Below are positions 1 to 9,117 of a stretch of DNA of 63,421 bases, piece by piece. The position numbers and the translations under genes are program-made. Below the pieces are notes generated by a model, which searched no databases, was not told the DNA's origin, and worked only from the letters and a program-made list of their open reading frames with translations. This DNA is from Geothrix sp. (GTDB taxonomy: Bacteria > Acidobacteriota > Holophagae > Holophagales > Holophagaceae), in the NCBI GenBank assembly GCA_019449415.1, contig JAGRPP010000025.1, positions 1 to 63,421 on the forward strand, read 5' to 3'. How positions within the stretch are numbered: position 1 is the stretch's first letter; each line of letters starts with the position of its first letter.

Positions 1-468
1 CAGCTCTGGGCCTTCATCCGGCCCGGTCTGATGCCCAAGGAGCGCCGCCTCGTCATCCCCTTCGTGGTGGTGACCTCGGGCTGCTTCCTGGCCGGGTCGG
101 CCTTCGCCTACACCCAGGCCTTCAAATTCCTGGGCGACATCCTCTTCCAGGAGGCCGCCGCCGCGGGGCTGCGCGCCAACCTCCATGTCTCGGACTACCT
201 CGACCTCTTCATCTCCACCACGCTCATCACCGGCGTGATGTTCGAGCTACCCGTCCTGTTCTTCTTCCTCGCGAAATTCCGCATCGTGACCGCCCGCCTG
301 ATGCTGAAGTACTGGCGCCACGCCACCATGGCCATCCTGATTTTCAGCGCCTTCTTCACCCCCGGCGATGTCGTCGTCACCACCATCTTCTTCAGTGTGG
401 TCCTGCTCGGTCTCTACTTCATCTCCGTTGCCGTCGCCTGGGCCGCCGAACCCCGTCACCCCAGGTAG
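1..468 (+). CDS. tatC: Sec-independent translocase TatC (C-terminal part)
   Basis: This is the C-terminal portion of the polytopic TatC subunit, which with TatB recognises twin-arginine signal peptides at the inner membrane. The frame is open from the first base, so the gene starts outside the window. The visible start QLWAFIRPGL followed by PKERR is the typical TatC region before the third membrane segment, and several hydrophobic segments follow, including one around FELPVLFFFLAKFRIVT. The stop lies inside the 3' end of the convergent murG gene, a 13-base antisense overlap. No tatA or tatB is visible here. Confidence 0.9.
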   Translation, partial: QLWAFIRPGLMPKERRLVIPFVVVTSGCFLAGSAFAYTQAFKFLGDILFQEAAAAGLRANLHVSDYLDLFISTTLITGVMFELPVLFFFLAKFRIVTARLMLKYWRHATMAILIFSAFFTPGDVVVTTIFFSVVLLGLYFISVAVAWAAEPRHPR

Positions 469-1544
469 GACGCCAGGTCATCCAGGCAAAGGTCCACGGC
501 CCGGTTGGGCTCGGGCGCCTTGGACAGGGCATGTCGCATCGCCGCGTCCCCCATCCGGGGCAGGATGGCCGCCTCCAGCCGCGCGGCGAGGTCCGCCGCC
601 TGCTCGACGACTGTGGCTCGGCCTTCCTCCGCCAGGGCCAGGGCGTTCCTGCGCTGGTGGTCGTTGGCGCTGGTGGGCAGGGGCACCAGGATGGCCCCCC
701 GCCCGGCTGCCTTCAGTTCCGCGCAGGTGCTGGCCCCAGAGCGGCTCACGATGAGGCTGGCCGACTCCATGGCCTCATCCACGCGGGCGATGAAGGGAAC
801 CAGCGCATGCCGGGCATGGCGAGGGCGAACCTTCAGCCGCTCGGCCTCCGCGGCTCCTGCTTGGTGCAGGATCTCCCACTCCGGGTGAGCCTCCAGCAGC
901 GCCGGGGCGACGGCGAGCATCGCCTCGTTGAGGGCCCGCGCACCGCCGCTGCCGCCCAGCACGAGCAGCCGGAAAGGCGCGGTCAATTCCTGGGCTCGCC
1001 GGAAGTCCCGGAGGAAGGCCCCGCGCACCGGCGTGCCAACCAGTCGGCAATCTGCTCCGGGGAGCATCGGCCGCACGGCCTCAAGGCCGCACCACACACG
1101 CCGCGCCTTCGGCGCCACGAGCTTCACCAGGGCGCCCGGCGCCGCATTGCTTTCGTGCAGGAAGAAGGGGATGTCCAGGGCCCGCGCCGCCAGCAGCGCC
1201 GGGGCCGCGCCGTAGCCGCCCGTGCCGATCACGGCCCAGGGCCGCTCCCGGCGCCACAGGGATTTCAGCTGCGCCATGGCGCGCCACAGCTTCCAGGCAG
1301 ACTTCGCCGCCCTCAGGGGTGAGCGCCCCAGGAAGCCCTCCACATCCAGCAGCAGATGGGGCCAGGGTCCCGCGGGGAGTTCCCGGGCCTCGATGCCACG
1401 GCAGGCACCCACGAAGGTGATCGGACGGTCAGACCACCGGGCGCGGGCTCCTTCCGCCAGCGCCAGCGCCGGGAAAAAGTGACCGCCGGTCCCGCCTCCC
1501 GTGAGAACCAGGGCTCCATCGAAGATCGGCGTGAGGTCGCGCAT
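456..1544 (-). CDS. murG: UDP-GlcNAc:lipid I N-acetylglucosaminyltransferase MurG
   Basis: MurG transfers GlcNAc from UDP-GlcNAc to lipid I to make lipid II at the cytoplasmic face of the inner membrane, the last intracellular step of peptidoglycan precursor synthesis. The 362-residue protein is family-sized. It has the glycine-rich GGGTGGHFFPAL loop at residues 16-27 and a second glycine-rich stretch (VLGGSGGARALNEAM) opening the C-terminal Rossmann domain. The late sequence ASTCAELKAAGRGAILVPLP matches the UDP-GlcNAc-binding region. It stands alone rather than in a division/cell-wall cluster and overlaps the end of tatC on the other strand. Confidence 0.95.
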   Translation of the reverse strand: MRDLTPIFDGALVLTGGGTGGHFFPALALAEGARARWSDRPITFVGACRGIEARELPAGPWPHLLLDVEGFLGRSPLRAAKSAWKLWRAMAQLKSLWRRERPWAVIGTGGYGAAPALLAARALDIPFFLHESNAAPGALVKLVAPKARRVWCGLEAVRPMLPGADCRLVGTPVRGAFLRDFRRAQELTAPFRLLVLGGSGGARALNEAMLAVAPALLEAHPEWEILHQAGAAEAERLKVRPRHARHALVPFIARVDEAMESASLIVSRSGASTCAELKAAGRGAILVPLPTSANDHQRRNALALAEEGRATVVEQAADLAARLEAAILPRMGDAAMRHALSKAPEPNRAVDLCLDDLASYLG

Positions 1545-1590
1545 GATCAGACCACCATACCGGAACGCCGTCGGATGCTACCTCGGGACA

Positions 1591-1613
1591 ATGTTCGGGG
1601 CTATGTTCGGGGC
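1591..1613. repeat. Two-copy 12-base tandem repeat
   Basis: The unit atgttcggggct occurs twice back to back (the second copy lacks the last base) in the gap between murG and etfB. It is short and may be chance or a slippage product; no function is assigned. Confidence 0.4.
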
Positions 1614-1755
1614 ATGGTCGTGCCTACCCGGAGACAAGGGTGATTCCTGGCACAAAGAACGATAAAGCCCACCGAGGTGGAGCCTTTCCTCGCGCTAGAA
1701 TGCCCTTTTGCGCCGGCCCGCTGCCGGCTCGTCCAAGACGCATCAGGGAGCGCCC

Positions 1756-2505
1756 ATGAAGATCCTCGTCGCCCTCAAACAGGTCCCCGACACCGAGACC
1801 AAGATCAAGGTCGCCGCCGATGGGCGCTCGCTCGATCCTGCCGATGTCAAGTGGATCACCAGCCCTTACGACGAGTACGCGCTCGAAGAGGCGATCCGCA
1901 TCAAGGAAGGCAAAGGCGCGGAAGTGGTCGCCCTCTCCGTAGGTGGCGATTCCGTGAAGGAAGTCCTTAAGAACGCGCTGGCCCTGGGCGCGGATACCGC
2001 CGTGCTGCTGAAGGGCGACGGCCAGGGCGATGCCTTCGCCGTGGCGCAGATGATCGCCGCCTACACGAAGGACAAGGGCTTTGACCTGATCCTCTGCGGT
2101 AACAAGGGCCTCGGTGGTGACAACGCCGCCATGGGGCCCATGCTGGCGGAGCTGATGGGCATCGGCCAGGCGAATGTGGTCGTGAAGCTGGAACTCGGCG
2201 AGGGCACCTTCAAGGCCGAACGCGAGATCGAGGGCGGCACTGAGATCGTCGAGGGTGCGCTGCCCGCGGTCATCACCGCGCAGAAGGGGCTCAACGAACC
2301 CCGCTACGCGAGCCTGAAGGGCATCATGGCCGCCAAGAAGAAGACCATTGAGGAAGTGGAGGCCGTTCCGGCGACCACGGGCGCTCAGATCAGCGCCCTG
2401 GCCCTTCCCCCTGAGCGGCCCGCAGGCCGGAAGCTGGAAGGCGATGCCGCCGCCCAGGCCCAGGCCCTGCTCCAGGCGCTCAAGGACGAAGCCAAGGTCT
2501 TTTAG
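1756..2505 (+). CDS. etfB: Electron transfer flavoprotein beta subunit EtfB
   Basis: EtfB is the AMP-binding half of the EtfAB heterodimer, which passes electrons from acyl-CoA dehydrogenases or similar flavoenzymes to the membrane quinone pool. The protein begins MKILVALKQVPDTETKIKV, the classic EtfB N-terminus, so the internal ATG at 1756 is chosen over an upstream ATG at 1708 that would add 16 unrelated residues. An ETF-beta signature-like region (KKKTIEEVEA) lies near the C-terminus. It is 249 residues, normal for the family. etfA follows after 45 bases, and the pair ends at a strong terminator. Confidence 0.95.
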   Translation: MKILVALKQVPDTETKIKVAADGRSLDPADVKWITSPYDEYALEEAIRIKEGKGAEVVALSVGGDSVKEVLKNALALGADTAVLLKGDGQGDAFAVAQMIAAYTKDKGFDLILCGNKGLGGDNAAMGPMLAELMGIGQANVVVKLELGEGTFKAEREIEGGTEIVEGALPAVITAQKGLNEPRYASLKGIMAAKKKTIEEVEAVPATTGAQISALALPPERPAGRKLEGDAAAQAQALLQALKDEAKVF

Positions 2506-2550
2506 CCGCTCCCTCTCTGCCGACTGATCCGATTCGAAAGGATGACATCC

Positions 2551-3522
2551 ATGATTCTCGTGTTCTGTGAACTGAAGGACGGCCAGATCCGCAAACCCAG
2601 CCTCGAGGCCCTCAGCGAGGGCCGCCGCCTGGCGGATGCCGGCGGCAAGCAGCTGGGCGCCCTTTTCGCCGGTGCCTCCTGCGCGGGTTCCGCGGAGGCC
2701 GCCAAGTACGGCGCCGATGTGATCCTCACCGCCGAGGGCCCGGCCCTGACCTCCTATTCCAGCGATGTCTTCGCCACCGTCCTCGCCGAGGCCGTGAAGA
2801 CCAAGGGCGCCACGGTGCTCCTCGCCGCCGCGACCGCCGTGGGCAAGGATGTCGCACCCCGCGCCGCCGCCCGCCTGGGCGCCGGTTACGCTTCGGATGT
2901 CACCGGCCTGTCCATGGTCGATGGCAAGCTCCAGGCCATCCGCCCGGTGTACGCCGGCAAGGCCTTCGCCACCACCTCCTTCGCCAGTGCGGTCCAGGTG
3001 GCCACCACCCGCCCCAATGTCTTCCCCGCCGCCGAAAAGGCTGCTGCCGGAACGATCGAAGCCCTGGCCGTGCCGGCCAGCGACTTCAAGTCCGTCGTGA
3101 AGGAGATCCTCGCCAAGGCCAGCGGCAAGGTGGACCTCAGCGAAGCCAATGTCATCGTCAGCGGTGGCCGCGGCATGAAGGACGGCGCCAACTTCAAGAT
3201 CCTCGAGGAACTGGCGGACGCCCTCGGGGGCGTCGTCGGCGCCTCCCGGGCCGCCGTGGACGCGGGCTGGGGCCTGCCCCACAGCATGCAGGTGGGCCAG
3301 ACCGGTAAGGTCGTGAGCCCCACCCTCTACATCGCCTGCGGCATCAGCGGTGCGATCCAGCACATCGCCGGCATGAGCGGCTCGAAGTTCATCGTCGCCA
3401 TCAACAAAGATCCCGAGGCCCCCATCTTCAAGCTGGCGGATTATGGGATCGTGGGCGACCTCTTCGAAGTCGTCCCCGAACTCACCAAGGCCGCCAAGGC
3501 CATGGGGATCGGTACCAATTAA
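2551..3522 (+). CDS. etfA: Electron transfer flavoprotein alpha subunit EtfA
   Basis: EtfA is the FAD-binding subunit that pairs with EtfB. The C-terminal FAD domain is clear: [20 protein letters not shown] followed by [18 protein letters not shown], a highly conserved EtfA block. Two ATGs are possible. The one at 2542 sits directly on the AAAGGA ribosome-binding sequence, whereas 2551 is about 8 bases downstream of it and begins [11 protein letters not shown], so 2551 is preferred (323 residues). It is cotranscribed with etfB, and no ETF dehydrogenase or bifurcating partner is adjacent. Confidence 0.93.
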   Translation: MILVFCELKDGQIRKPSLEALSEGRRLADAGGKQLGALFAGASCAGSAEAAKYGADVILTAEGPALTSYSSDVFATVLAEAVKTKGATVLLAAATAVGKDVAPRAAARLGAGYASDVTGLSMVDGKLQAIRPVYAGKAFATTSFASAVQVATTRPNVFPAAEKAAAGTIEALAVPASDFKSVVKEILAKASGKVDLSEANVIVSGGRGMKDGANFKILEELADALGGVVGASRAAVDAGWGLPHSMQVGQTGKVVSPTLYIACGISGAIQHIAGMSGSKFIVAINKDPEAPIFKLADYGIVGDLFEVVPELTKAAKAMGIGTN

Positions 3523-3538
3523 GCTCCGTTCCCACCTG

Positions 3539-3568
3539 AAAATCGCCCGGCAAACGCCGGGCGATTTT
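3539..3568. terminator. Bidirectional intrinsic terminator after etfA
   Basis: A perfect 13-bp stem (aaaatcgcccggc / gccgggcgatttt) with a 4-base aaac loop. Because each arm starts or ends in four A/T bases, it can act in both directions, for etfA and for the convergent gene at 3678. Confidence 0.9.
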
Positions 3569-3677
3569 GCAGGTAAGAAAAGATTCGGACACCGAGGCCG
3601 AGCTTTGCCCGGTCGAGGTGTGGGGGCTCCGGGGGGACATCGCGAGCACCGCGAGCAGGCGGTCCCCCCGGATAGCA

Positions 3678-4130
3678 TCAGGCCCCGAACTGCCTCAAAT
3701 GGTGGTCGAAGTGCTTGTAGATCAGTTGGCCCCACTGGGCGCCACTGAGCCGGCCGAAGAAGGGGTGAACCATGCCCTCAGTCTTCGCGGTGCCAAGCTG
3801 GACCACGCGGTCAATGAGGGTGGCCAGCCGGGCCCGCTCGGCCTCGAAATCACGGACATCGGCCACCACATAGATTGGGTCGGTGGGGGAGTTGCGACGG
3901 AAGGGCTTGTCCCCGAAGATCTGGCCCCGGATCAGGGGCGTGATCAGCTTGCCGAGGAAGACCTGCTTCACCGGGCGCTCACCCAGAAGGTCACCCAAGG
4001 CGATGGCGCAGTGCCTCAGCATCTGGGCGGGGTCCATCTTCCCCCATTGACGCTGGGCACTCGGCTCCAACTCCGCAATCCGACGAGCCAGGGCATCCCG
4101 GTCCGTCGGGTTGAACAACGAATGCATCAA
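3678..4130 (-). CDS. DUF1569 family protein (DinB-like fold)
   Basis: A 150-residue soluble protein resembling the DUF1569 family. The N-terminal QRQWGKMDPAQMLRHCAIAL corresponds to the family's W-G-K-M...M..HC block, where the histidine is a probable metal ligand. A C-terminal HPFFGRLSGAQWGQLIYKH followed by DHHLRQF supplies further histidines as in DinB/YfiT-type four-helix bundles. The biochemical role of DUF1569 proteins is unknown. Either of two adjacent ATGs (4130 or 4127) could be the start. It is the last gene of a minus-strand run that begins near 5.7 kb. Confidence 0.75.
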   Translation of the reverse strand: MMHSLFNPTDRDALARRIAELEPSAQRQWGKMDPAQMLRHCAIALGDLLGERPVKQVFLGKLITPLIRGQIFGDKPFRRNSPTDPIYVVADVRDFEAERARLATLIDRVVQLGTAKTEGMVHPFFGRLSGAQWGQLIYKHFDHHLRQFGA

Positions 4131-4151
4131 TCACCTCCTGCCCATCCACGA

Positions 4152-4379
4152 TTACACAGGCTCGAAGCCCTCGTCCCGCAGGAAGTCCCGGGCATCCTCC
4201 GGGTCGCCGAAGCGGGCGACGACGGTGTCGCCCTCGTTGACATCCCCGTCCAGGGCATCGAGGCTGTTGCGCTCGCGGATCACGCAGGCGCCGCCGATCT
4301 CATCCAGCCCGAACTGCACCAACTCCCGGATGACCCCATGCTCATCCCGCCAAAGCTCCACATGCAGATCCGTACCCAT
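4152..4379 (-). CDS. Small acidic protein of unknown function
   Basis: A 75-residue acidic protein (many Asp/Glu, no membrane segment) beginning MGTDLHVELWRDEHGVIREL. I do not recognise the family. The coding pattern fits the local GC-rich third positions and it sits tightly between two clear genes on the same strand (21 bases before the DUF1569 gene, 35 bases after the cyclic-nucleotide/FHA gene), so it is probably real. Confidence 0.6.
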   Translation of the reverse strand: MGTDLHVELWRDEHGVIRELVQFGLDEIGGACVIRERNSLDALDGDVNEGDTVVARFGDPEDARDFLRDEGFEPV

Positions 4380-4414
4380 CGGCTCCCCCTTCCCCTTTCC
4401 ACTGCGCGGGAAAG

Positions 4415-5137
4415 TTAGGTCTTTTCGAAGAACAGCACCACCATGCCGAAACCCACCCGGTCGCCATGCTTCAATTCCCGGGGCTCACCCGGCAGGATCC
4501 GCTCGCCGCGCACGAAGGTGCCATTGGCCACGCCGGGCTCCTCCAGCAGGAAGTAGCGGCCGTGCTCGCAGAGAATGCGCGCATGGCGCCGGGAGACACT
4601 CAGGTTGTGGTCCTCCTCCGAGAGGTCGATGTCGGGGTGGACGCCGGTGGTGGGGTCGAACCGGCCGATGAGCGAGCCATGGGACAGGATCGGATGGGGC
4701 TTACCACCCAGCACGGAGATCAGGTTCGCCACCGGGCCGCCTGGGGCCTTCTGCGGCCGCTGGGCGTCCAGGGCCTCCAGGCGCTCGCCCACTTCCCGGT
4801 GCCGCTGGGCCAGGCGCTGCATCATCTTCACGGAGACTTCCGGGTTTTGGCGGATCATGCGCAGGAAGGTGCCGCGGTTGATGGCGATGAGGTCCGAGTC
4901 CTCCAGGGCCAGGGCCGTGTGCTGACGGGGAAGGGCCTCCAGTAGGCTGCCTTCACCGAAGAAGTCCCCCTTGGACAGTTCTTCCGCCCAATCGCCCTTG
5001 GGCTCTTCTGAGACATAGAGCCGGACCTTGCCCGCCAGGATGATGTACATCTGCTGGGACATCTCTCCCTTGCGGAAGACGATCTCGCCTTCGCGGAAGC
5101 GCAGCTTGCTTTGATCGATGAAGCTGGGTTCAGCCAT
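4415..5137 (-). CDS. Cyclic-nucleotide-binding/FHA two-domain protein
   Basis: A 240-residue cytoplasmic signalling protein. Residues 12-125 form a cNMP-binding (Crp-like) beta-roll, with GEIVFRKGEMSQQMYIILAG and a GDFFGEGSLLEALPRQHTA phosphate-binding cassette. Residues 150-238 form an FHA domain with GSLIGRFDP and LSVSRRHARI, the conserved Gly-Arg and Ser-x-x-His phosphothreonine pocket. There is no DNA-binding domain, so it is a ligand/phosphopeptide adaptor rather than a Crp-type regulator. Partners are not evident from the neighbourhood; a Ser/Thr kinase elsewhere would be expected to feed the FHA domain. Confidence 0.85.
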   Translation of the reverse strand: MAEPSFIDQSKLRFREGEIVFRKGEMSQQMYIILAGKVRLYVSEEPKGDWAEELSKGDFFGEGSLLEALPRQHTALALEDSDLIAINRGTFLRMIRQNPEVSVKMMQRLAQRHREVGERLEALDAQRPQKAPGGPVANLISVLGGKPHPILSHGSLIGRFDPTTGVHPDIDLSEEDHNLSVSRRHARILCEHGRYFLLEEPGVANGTFVRGERILPGEPRELKHGDRVGFGMVVLFFEKT

Positions 5138-5189
5138 GAAGGTCCCGGGGAGTGTCCTAGGTTACCCCATGCCCCCGGGCGGGTGAACC

Positions 5190-5711
5190 TCAGCCCTTCA
5201 TCGCACCGGCAAAGACCCGGGCCAGCAGGCCTTCCAGAAGCCGGGCCTCGTCCCCGGAAAAACCCTCTGGATGGGGGGAATCCAGGTCCAGCACCGCCTC
5301 CAGGCGCCCCCCGATCATGACCGGGATCACGAGTTCGCTGCGGGTGGCGTCGTCGCAGGCGATGTGGCCGGGAAAGGCGTGGACATCCGGAACCAGCTGG
5401 GTGGTGGCGGTGCGCGCGCAGGCCCCGCAGACGCCCCTCTCGAAGGCGATGCGCAGGCAGCCCATGCCCCCCTGGTAAGGACCCACGGCCAGCATCCCCT
5501 CGCCGACGCGCCGATAGAAACCGCACCAGTTGGTCTGGGGAAGGGTCTCCCACAGGAGGCAGGCCAGGGTGGCCTCCAGCGCGACTTCGCCGGTCTCGCC
5601 CTCCACTGCGGCCAGGATCTGGGGAAGCGCCGCTTCGAGCCGGGCCACCCGCTCCGCCTGGGGCAGCAGAGCGCCCCGCGCCACCTTCGCCAGCAGGATG
5701 CCCTCGCTCAT
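5190..5711 (-). CDS. msrC: Free methionine-(R)-sulfoxide reductase (GAF fold)
   Basis: Reduces free Met-R-sulfoxide, protecting against oxidative damage. The GAF-fold sequence contains TNWCGFYRR, then GCLRIAFERGVCGACARTA and AFPGHIACDDATRSELVIP, giving the conserved catalytic and resolving cysteines of the fRMsr/YebR family. The ATG at 5711 is preferred because GGAGGGA lies just upstream and the protein then begins MSEGILL (173 residues, family length). It is divergently transcribed from lpxK with only 26 bases between the start codons. Confidence 0.9.
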   Translation of the reverse strand: MSEGILLAKVARGALLPQAERVARLEAALPQILAAVEGETGEVALEATLACLLWETLPQTNWCGFYRRVGEGMLAVGPYQGGMGCLRIAFERGVCGACARTATTQLVPDVHAFPGHIACDDATRSELVIPVMIGGRLEAVLDLDSPHPEGFSGDEARLLEGLLARVFAGAMKG

Positions 5712-5737
5712 GCCTGTCCCTCCGCTAACCTGGATCC

Positions 5738-6784
5738 ATGTCCATTCTGCGTCATCTGGCAGCGCCGCTCGCCCCTTTGTATGGGAGGGTGGTGCGCGCA
5801 CGGAACCGCAGCTTCGATGCCCACCCCGAGCGGGCCGGGCGGGTGGGGGTGCCCGTGGTGTCCGTGGGCAATCTCAGCGCCGGCGGCACCGGTAAGACCC
5901 CCCTGACCCTGTTCCTGGCCGAAGGCCTGGAAGCGGCAGGGTGGGCCAATGCCGTGCTCTCGCGGGGCTACGGCGGGCGGCGGGGCATCGATCCCATGAG
6001 CGTCGAGGCGGATTCCGACCCACGGCAGACCGGAGACGAACCCCTCCTCATGGCCCGGCGCCTGGATCCGGGCCGCGTGGTCGTGGGGCGCAAGCGCCAT
6101 GCGGCCGCCCTCCGGGCCCTGGCCCAGCGGCCCGGGCTGCGCTGCCTCCTGCTGGACGATGGCTTCCAGCACCGGGCCCTCCATCGCGACCTGGATCTGC
6201 TGGTCCTGGACGGCGTGCGTCTCTGGGGCGACGGCCGCATGCTGCCCCTGGGCGACCTCCGCGAGCCCATGGACAGCGCCCGCCGAGCCCACGCACTGGT
6301 AGTCACGCGGGCGGGCCGCGTGAAGGATCGCGCCGCGGTGGAGGCCTGGTGGTCCCGCTATGGCGGCGGTCCCACCTTCTGGGTGGATTTCGCCCTCGGC
6401 GCCCTCCGTGCGTGGGGGACGGAAACCCGGTTCCCCCTGCCCGGCCCCGCACCGGTGGCCGGTCCCGCCTATGCCTGGTGTGGCCTCGGCCACCCCGAGG
6501 CTTTTTATGCCGATCTGTTGGTGGCTGGCGTGGCCTGGGTGGGCTCCCGCAGCTTTCCCGACCACCGCGGCCCCTCGCCCGCCGAACTTCGACGGCTTCA
6601 GGACCTGGCGCGAACAGAAGGCGCCGCTTGGCTCGTCTGCACCGAGAAGGACGCCGTCAAGCTCGGCCAGGCCCACGCCCAGGTCCTCGGAATGCCGCTG
6701 TGCATCGCCGAGCAGCGCCTGGTCGGCGGCGAGGATCTGCTGGCCTGGGTCCGCACCAGGCTCGAGGCCCTTCAGCCCAGGTAG
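5738..6784 (+). CDS. lpxK: Tetraacyldisaccharide 4'-kinase LpxK
   Basis: Phosphorylates the 4' position of the lipid A precursor at the inner membrane, so this organism makes lipopolysaccharide. The P-loop GNLSAGGTGKTP follows an N-terminal amphipathic region (residues 1-45). Other family blocks are AVLSRGYGG, LLDDGFQHRALHRDLDLLVLD and the late CTEKDAVKL. It has 348 residues, typical length. It is a stand-alone gene followed by a weak 8-bp hairpin (ccacgcct...aggcgtgg, 6789-6810) without a T tract. Confidence 0.95.
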   Translation: MSILRHLAAPLAPLYGRVVRARNRSFDAHPERAGRVGVPVVSVGNLSAGGTGKTPLTLFLAEGLEAAGWANAVLSRGYGGRRGIDPMSVEADSDPRQTGDEPLLMARRLDPGRVVVGRKRHAAALRALAQRPGLRCLLLDDGFQHRALHRDLDLLVLDGVRLWGDGRMLPLGDLREPMDSARRAHALVVTRAGRVKDRAAVEAWWSRYGGGPTFWVDFALGALRAWGTETRFPLPGPAPVAGPAYAWCGLGHPEAFYADLLVAGVAWVGSRSFPDHRGPSPAELRRLQDLARTEGAAWLVCTEKDAVKLGQAHAQVLGMPLCIAEQRLVGGEDLLAWVRTRLEALQPR

Positions 6785-6900
6785 GCGGCCACGCCTTGCC
6801 ACAGGCGTGGAAGGAACCGGCGCGCCTTCCCAGGGCGGGCGGGGACCGCTATGCTTGCGGCCACCAAGCCACTCCAACCTGATCTCCCCCGGGAGGACCC

Positions 6901-8166
6901 ATGCTGAAGAAGACCTTCTTCGTCTCACTCTTGACCGCCGCCTTCGGCCTGCAGGCCGCGGGTGGAGACACCGTCAAGATCGCCCTCACGGGCCCCTTCA
7001 GCGGCGGTTCGGCGCCCATGGGCACCTCCGCGCGGGACGGCTCCAAGCTCGCCATCGCCGAGATCAACGCCGCCGGGGGCATCCAGGTGGGCGGCCGGAA
7101 GATGAAAATCGAGATCATCGAGCGCGACGACGAGGCCAAGAACGAGCGCGGCGCCCTCATCGCCCAGGAACTGGCGGCCATGAGCGATCTCACCGGCGTG
7201 ATTGGCACCGTGAACACCGGCGTCTGCATGGCGGGCGACAAGCACCTGCAGGAGAAGGGCATCACCAAGATCATCTGCCCCGCGGCCGGATCGGCCTCCA
7301 TGACCCAGTGGAGCAAGGCCGGCGTGAAGGACAACTCCATCTTCCGCTTTGCGGCCCACGACGGCATCCAGGCGGCCATGGTGGTGGAGGAGGCCATCAA
7401 CCGCAAGTTCACCAAGGTGGCCGTGGTCTACGACTCCACCAACTACGGCGTGTCCGGCCGCGACGACATGCTGGACCAGATCAAGAAGCAGGGCAACAAG
7501 CTCACCGTGGTGGCCCAGGAGAAGTTCAACATCGGCGACAAGGACATGACCGCCCAGCTGCTGCGCGCCAAGTCCGCGGGCGCCCAGGCCATCCTCATCT
7601 GGGGCATCGGGCCCGAGCTGGCGGCCATTTCCAACGGCCAGGCCAAGATCGGCATGAAGGCCCCCCTCATCGGCGGCTGGACGCTCTCCATGTCCAACTA
7701 CATCGACAACGCCGGCAAGAACGGGAACGGCACGCTGATGCCGCAGACCTTCATCGAGGAGCCCATCACTCCGAAGGCGAAGAGCTTCATCGACGGCTAC
7801 CACAAGACCTTCAAGGTGGGCCGCATCCCCTCGCCCGTGGCCGCCGCCCAGGGCTATGACGCCGTCTACCTCATGGCCGCCGCCGTCAAGCAGGCCGGCT
7901 CCACCGACACCCGCAAGGTCAAGGAGGCCCTGGAGGACCTGAAGGAGCCCGTGGTGGGCGTCATCGCCACCTGGAACCACCCCTACACCAAGTGGGACCC
8001 CGCGGATGTGACCACCCACGAGGCCTTCCGTCGCGAGCAGACCGTCATGGGCATGGTGAAGGACGGCCGCGTGGTCTTCGGCAACGACGCCGACCGCGAG
8101 CGCCTCCGCAAGTCCGCCGTGACGGCCACGCCCGCCAAGGTCAAGGGCAAGGGCAAGACCAAGTAG
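6901..8166 (+). CDS. Branched-chain amino-acid-type ABC transporter binding protein
   Basis: Periplasmic receptor of the LivJ/LivK (HAAT) family, type I periplasmic-binding fold. A signal peptide (MLKKTFFVSLLTAAFGLQAA) precedes the mature start VKIALTGPFSGGSAPMG, and AIAEINAAGGIQVGGRKMKI is the family hallmark. It has 421 residues with a Lys-rich C-terminal tail (KVKGKGKTK). It is the first gene of a four-gene operon and is separated from the permease genes by an intrinsic terminator, which should give excess receptor over membrane complex. The ligand cannot be read from sequence; amino acids, amides or aromatic acids are all handled by this family. Confidence 0.9.
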   Translation: MLKKTFFVSLLTAAFGLQAAGGDTVKIALTGPFSGGSAPMGTSARDGSKLAIAEINAAGGIQVGGRKMKIEIIERDDEAKNERGALIAQELAAMSDLTGVIGTVNTGVCMAGDKHLQEKGITKIICPAAGSASMTQWSKAGVKDNSIFRFAAHDGIQAAMVVEEAINRKFTKVAVVYDSTNYGVSGRDDMLDQIKKQGNKLTVVAQEKFNIGDKDMTAQLLRAKSAGAQAILIWGIGPELAAISNGQAKIGMKAPLIGGWTLSMSNYIDNAGKNGNGTLMPQTFIEEPITPKAKSFIDGYHKTFKVGRIPSPVAAAQGYDAVYLMAAAVKQAGSTDTRKVKEALEDLKEPVVGVIATWNHPYTKWDPADVTTHEAFRREQTVMGMVKDGRVVFGNDADRERLRKSAVTATPAKVKGKGKTK

Positions 8167-8183
8167 CTTCCGCACCCGCGAAC

Positions 8184-8209
8184 CGGGGGGCTTCGGCCCC
8201 CCGCTTTTT
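8184..8209 (+). terminator. Internal terminator/attenuator after the binding-protein gene
   Basis: An 8-bp G/C stem (cggggggc / gccccccg) closed by a UUCG tetraloop and followed by five T residues, 17 bases after the stop codon and 28 bases before livH. It probably allows partial read-through into the permease genes. Confidence 0.85.
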
Positions 8210-8237
8210 CCCTCCTCCCCTTTCGAGGCAGGCCCGC

Positions 8238-9116
8238 ATGAATGCCCAGATCATCGGACAGATGGCCGTGAGCGGTGCCCTGATGGGCCTGGTCTACGCG
8301 CTCATCGCCTACGGCTTCCAGCTCACCTACGCCACCAGCAAGAGCATCAACTTCGGCCAAGGCGAGCTGGTGATGGTCTCGGCCTTCTTCAGCCTCACCC
8401 TCACGAACCTCGGCCTGCCCTACTGGCTGATGATCCCCGGGGGCCTGCTCTTCGGCGCGGTGCTCGGCCTGGTGGTCGAGCGGGCCGGCGTGCGGCTCGC
8501 GCTCGAGCAGAAGAGCGAAGGCTGGATCCTGCTCAGCATCATCATCGGCCTCTTCTTCTTCTCGGCGGCCGAGAACATCTGGGGCCGCGACGACCGGCCC
8601 TTCCCCACGCCGATCTCGGCGGATCCCATCCATGTGCTGGGGGTGGATGTCACGCGGCTGGAGCTGTCCGTGGCCGTGGGCGTGCTGGCCATCATGGGCG
8701 CCATCGAGCTCTTCAAGCGCCGCACGCTCCTGGGCAAGGCCTTCGAGGCCGTGTCCGCGGACCGCGACGCCGCCGAGCTGATGGGCATCTCCGCCACCCG
8801 CACGGTGATGCTCTCCTACGGCCTGTCCGGCGCCGTGGCGGCCCTGGCGGGCATCCTGGTGTCCCCCATCACCACGGTGGGGCCGACCATGGCCTCGGCG
8901 TTGATCCTCAAGGCGTTCTCCGTGGCCGTGGTGGCCGGTCTGGATTCAGGCTTCGGCGTGGTACTCATCGGCATGTTCCTGGGCGCCCTGGAAAGCCTGG
9001 CCAGCTTCTACCTGGGTAGCGGCTGGCGCGAGGCGCCGGGGCTCGTCCTGCTGATCCTCGCCCTGGCGGTGCGGCCCACGGGCGTGTTCGGCAAAGCCAC
9101 CATCCGGAAGGTGTGA
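8238..9116 (+). CDS. livH: Branched-chain amino-acid-type ABC permease LivH
   Basis: Inner-membrane permease, 292 residues, with about eight hydrophobic segments. The start MNAQIIGQMAVSGALMGLVY and the sequence GFQLTYATSKSINFGQGEL are characteristic of LivH. The conserved permease loop for ATPase contact is around RTLLGKAFEAVSADRDAAEL. The ATG at 8238 is chosen because it begins the typical LivH N-terminus and follows GAGGCAGG. Its stop is one base from the start of the next gene, indicating translational coupling. Confidence 0.92.
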   Translation: MNAQIIGQMAVSGALMGLVYALIAYGFQLTYATSKSINFGQGELVMVSAFFSLTLTNLGLPYWLMIPGGLLFGAVLGLVVERAGVRLALEQKSEGWILLSIIIGLFFFSAAENIWGRDDRPFPTPISADPIHVLGVDVTRLELSVAVGVLAIMGAIELFKRRTLLGKAFEAVSADRDAAELMGISATRTVMLSYGLSGAVAALAGILVSPITTVGPTMASALILKAFSVAVVAGLDSGFGVVLIGMFLGALESLASFYLGSGWREAPGLVLLILALAVRPTGVFGKATIRKV

Positions 9117-9117
9117 G

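Noticed and set aside
1624..3735. A long minus-strand open frame (703 codons) across etfB and etfA
   Set aside because: It is antisense to two unmistakable genes and consists of Gly/His/Asp-rich low-information sequence typical of reverse frames in GC-rich DNA.
6789..6810. Terminator after lpxK
   Set aside because: The 8-bp hairpin has no T tract and is too weak to call.
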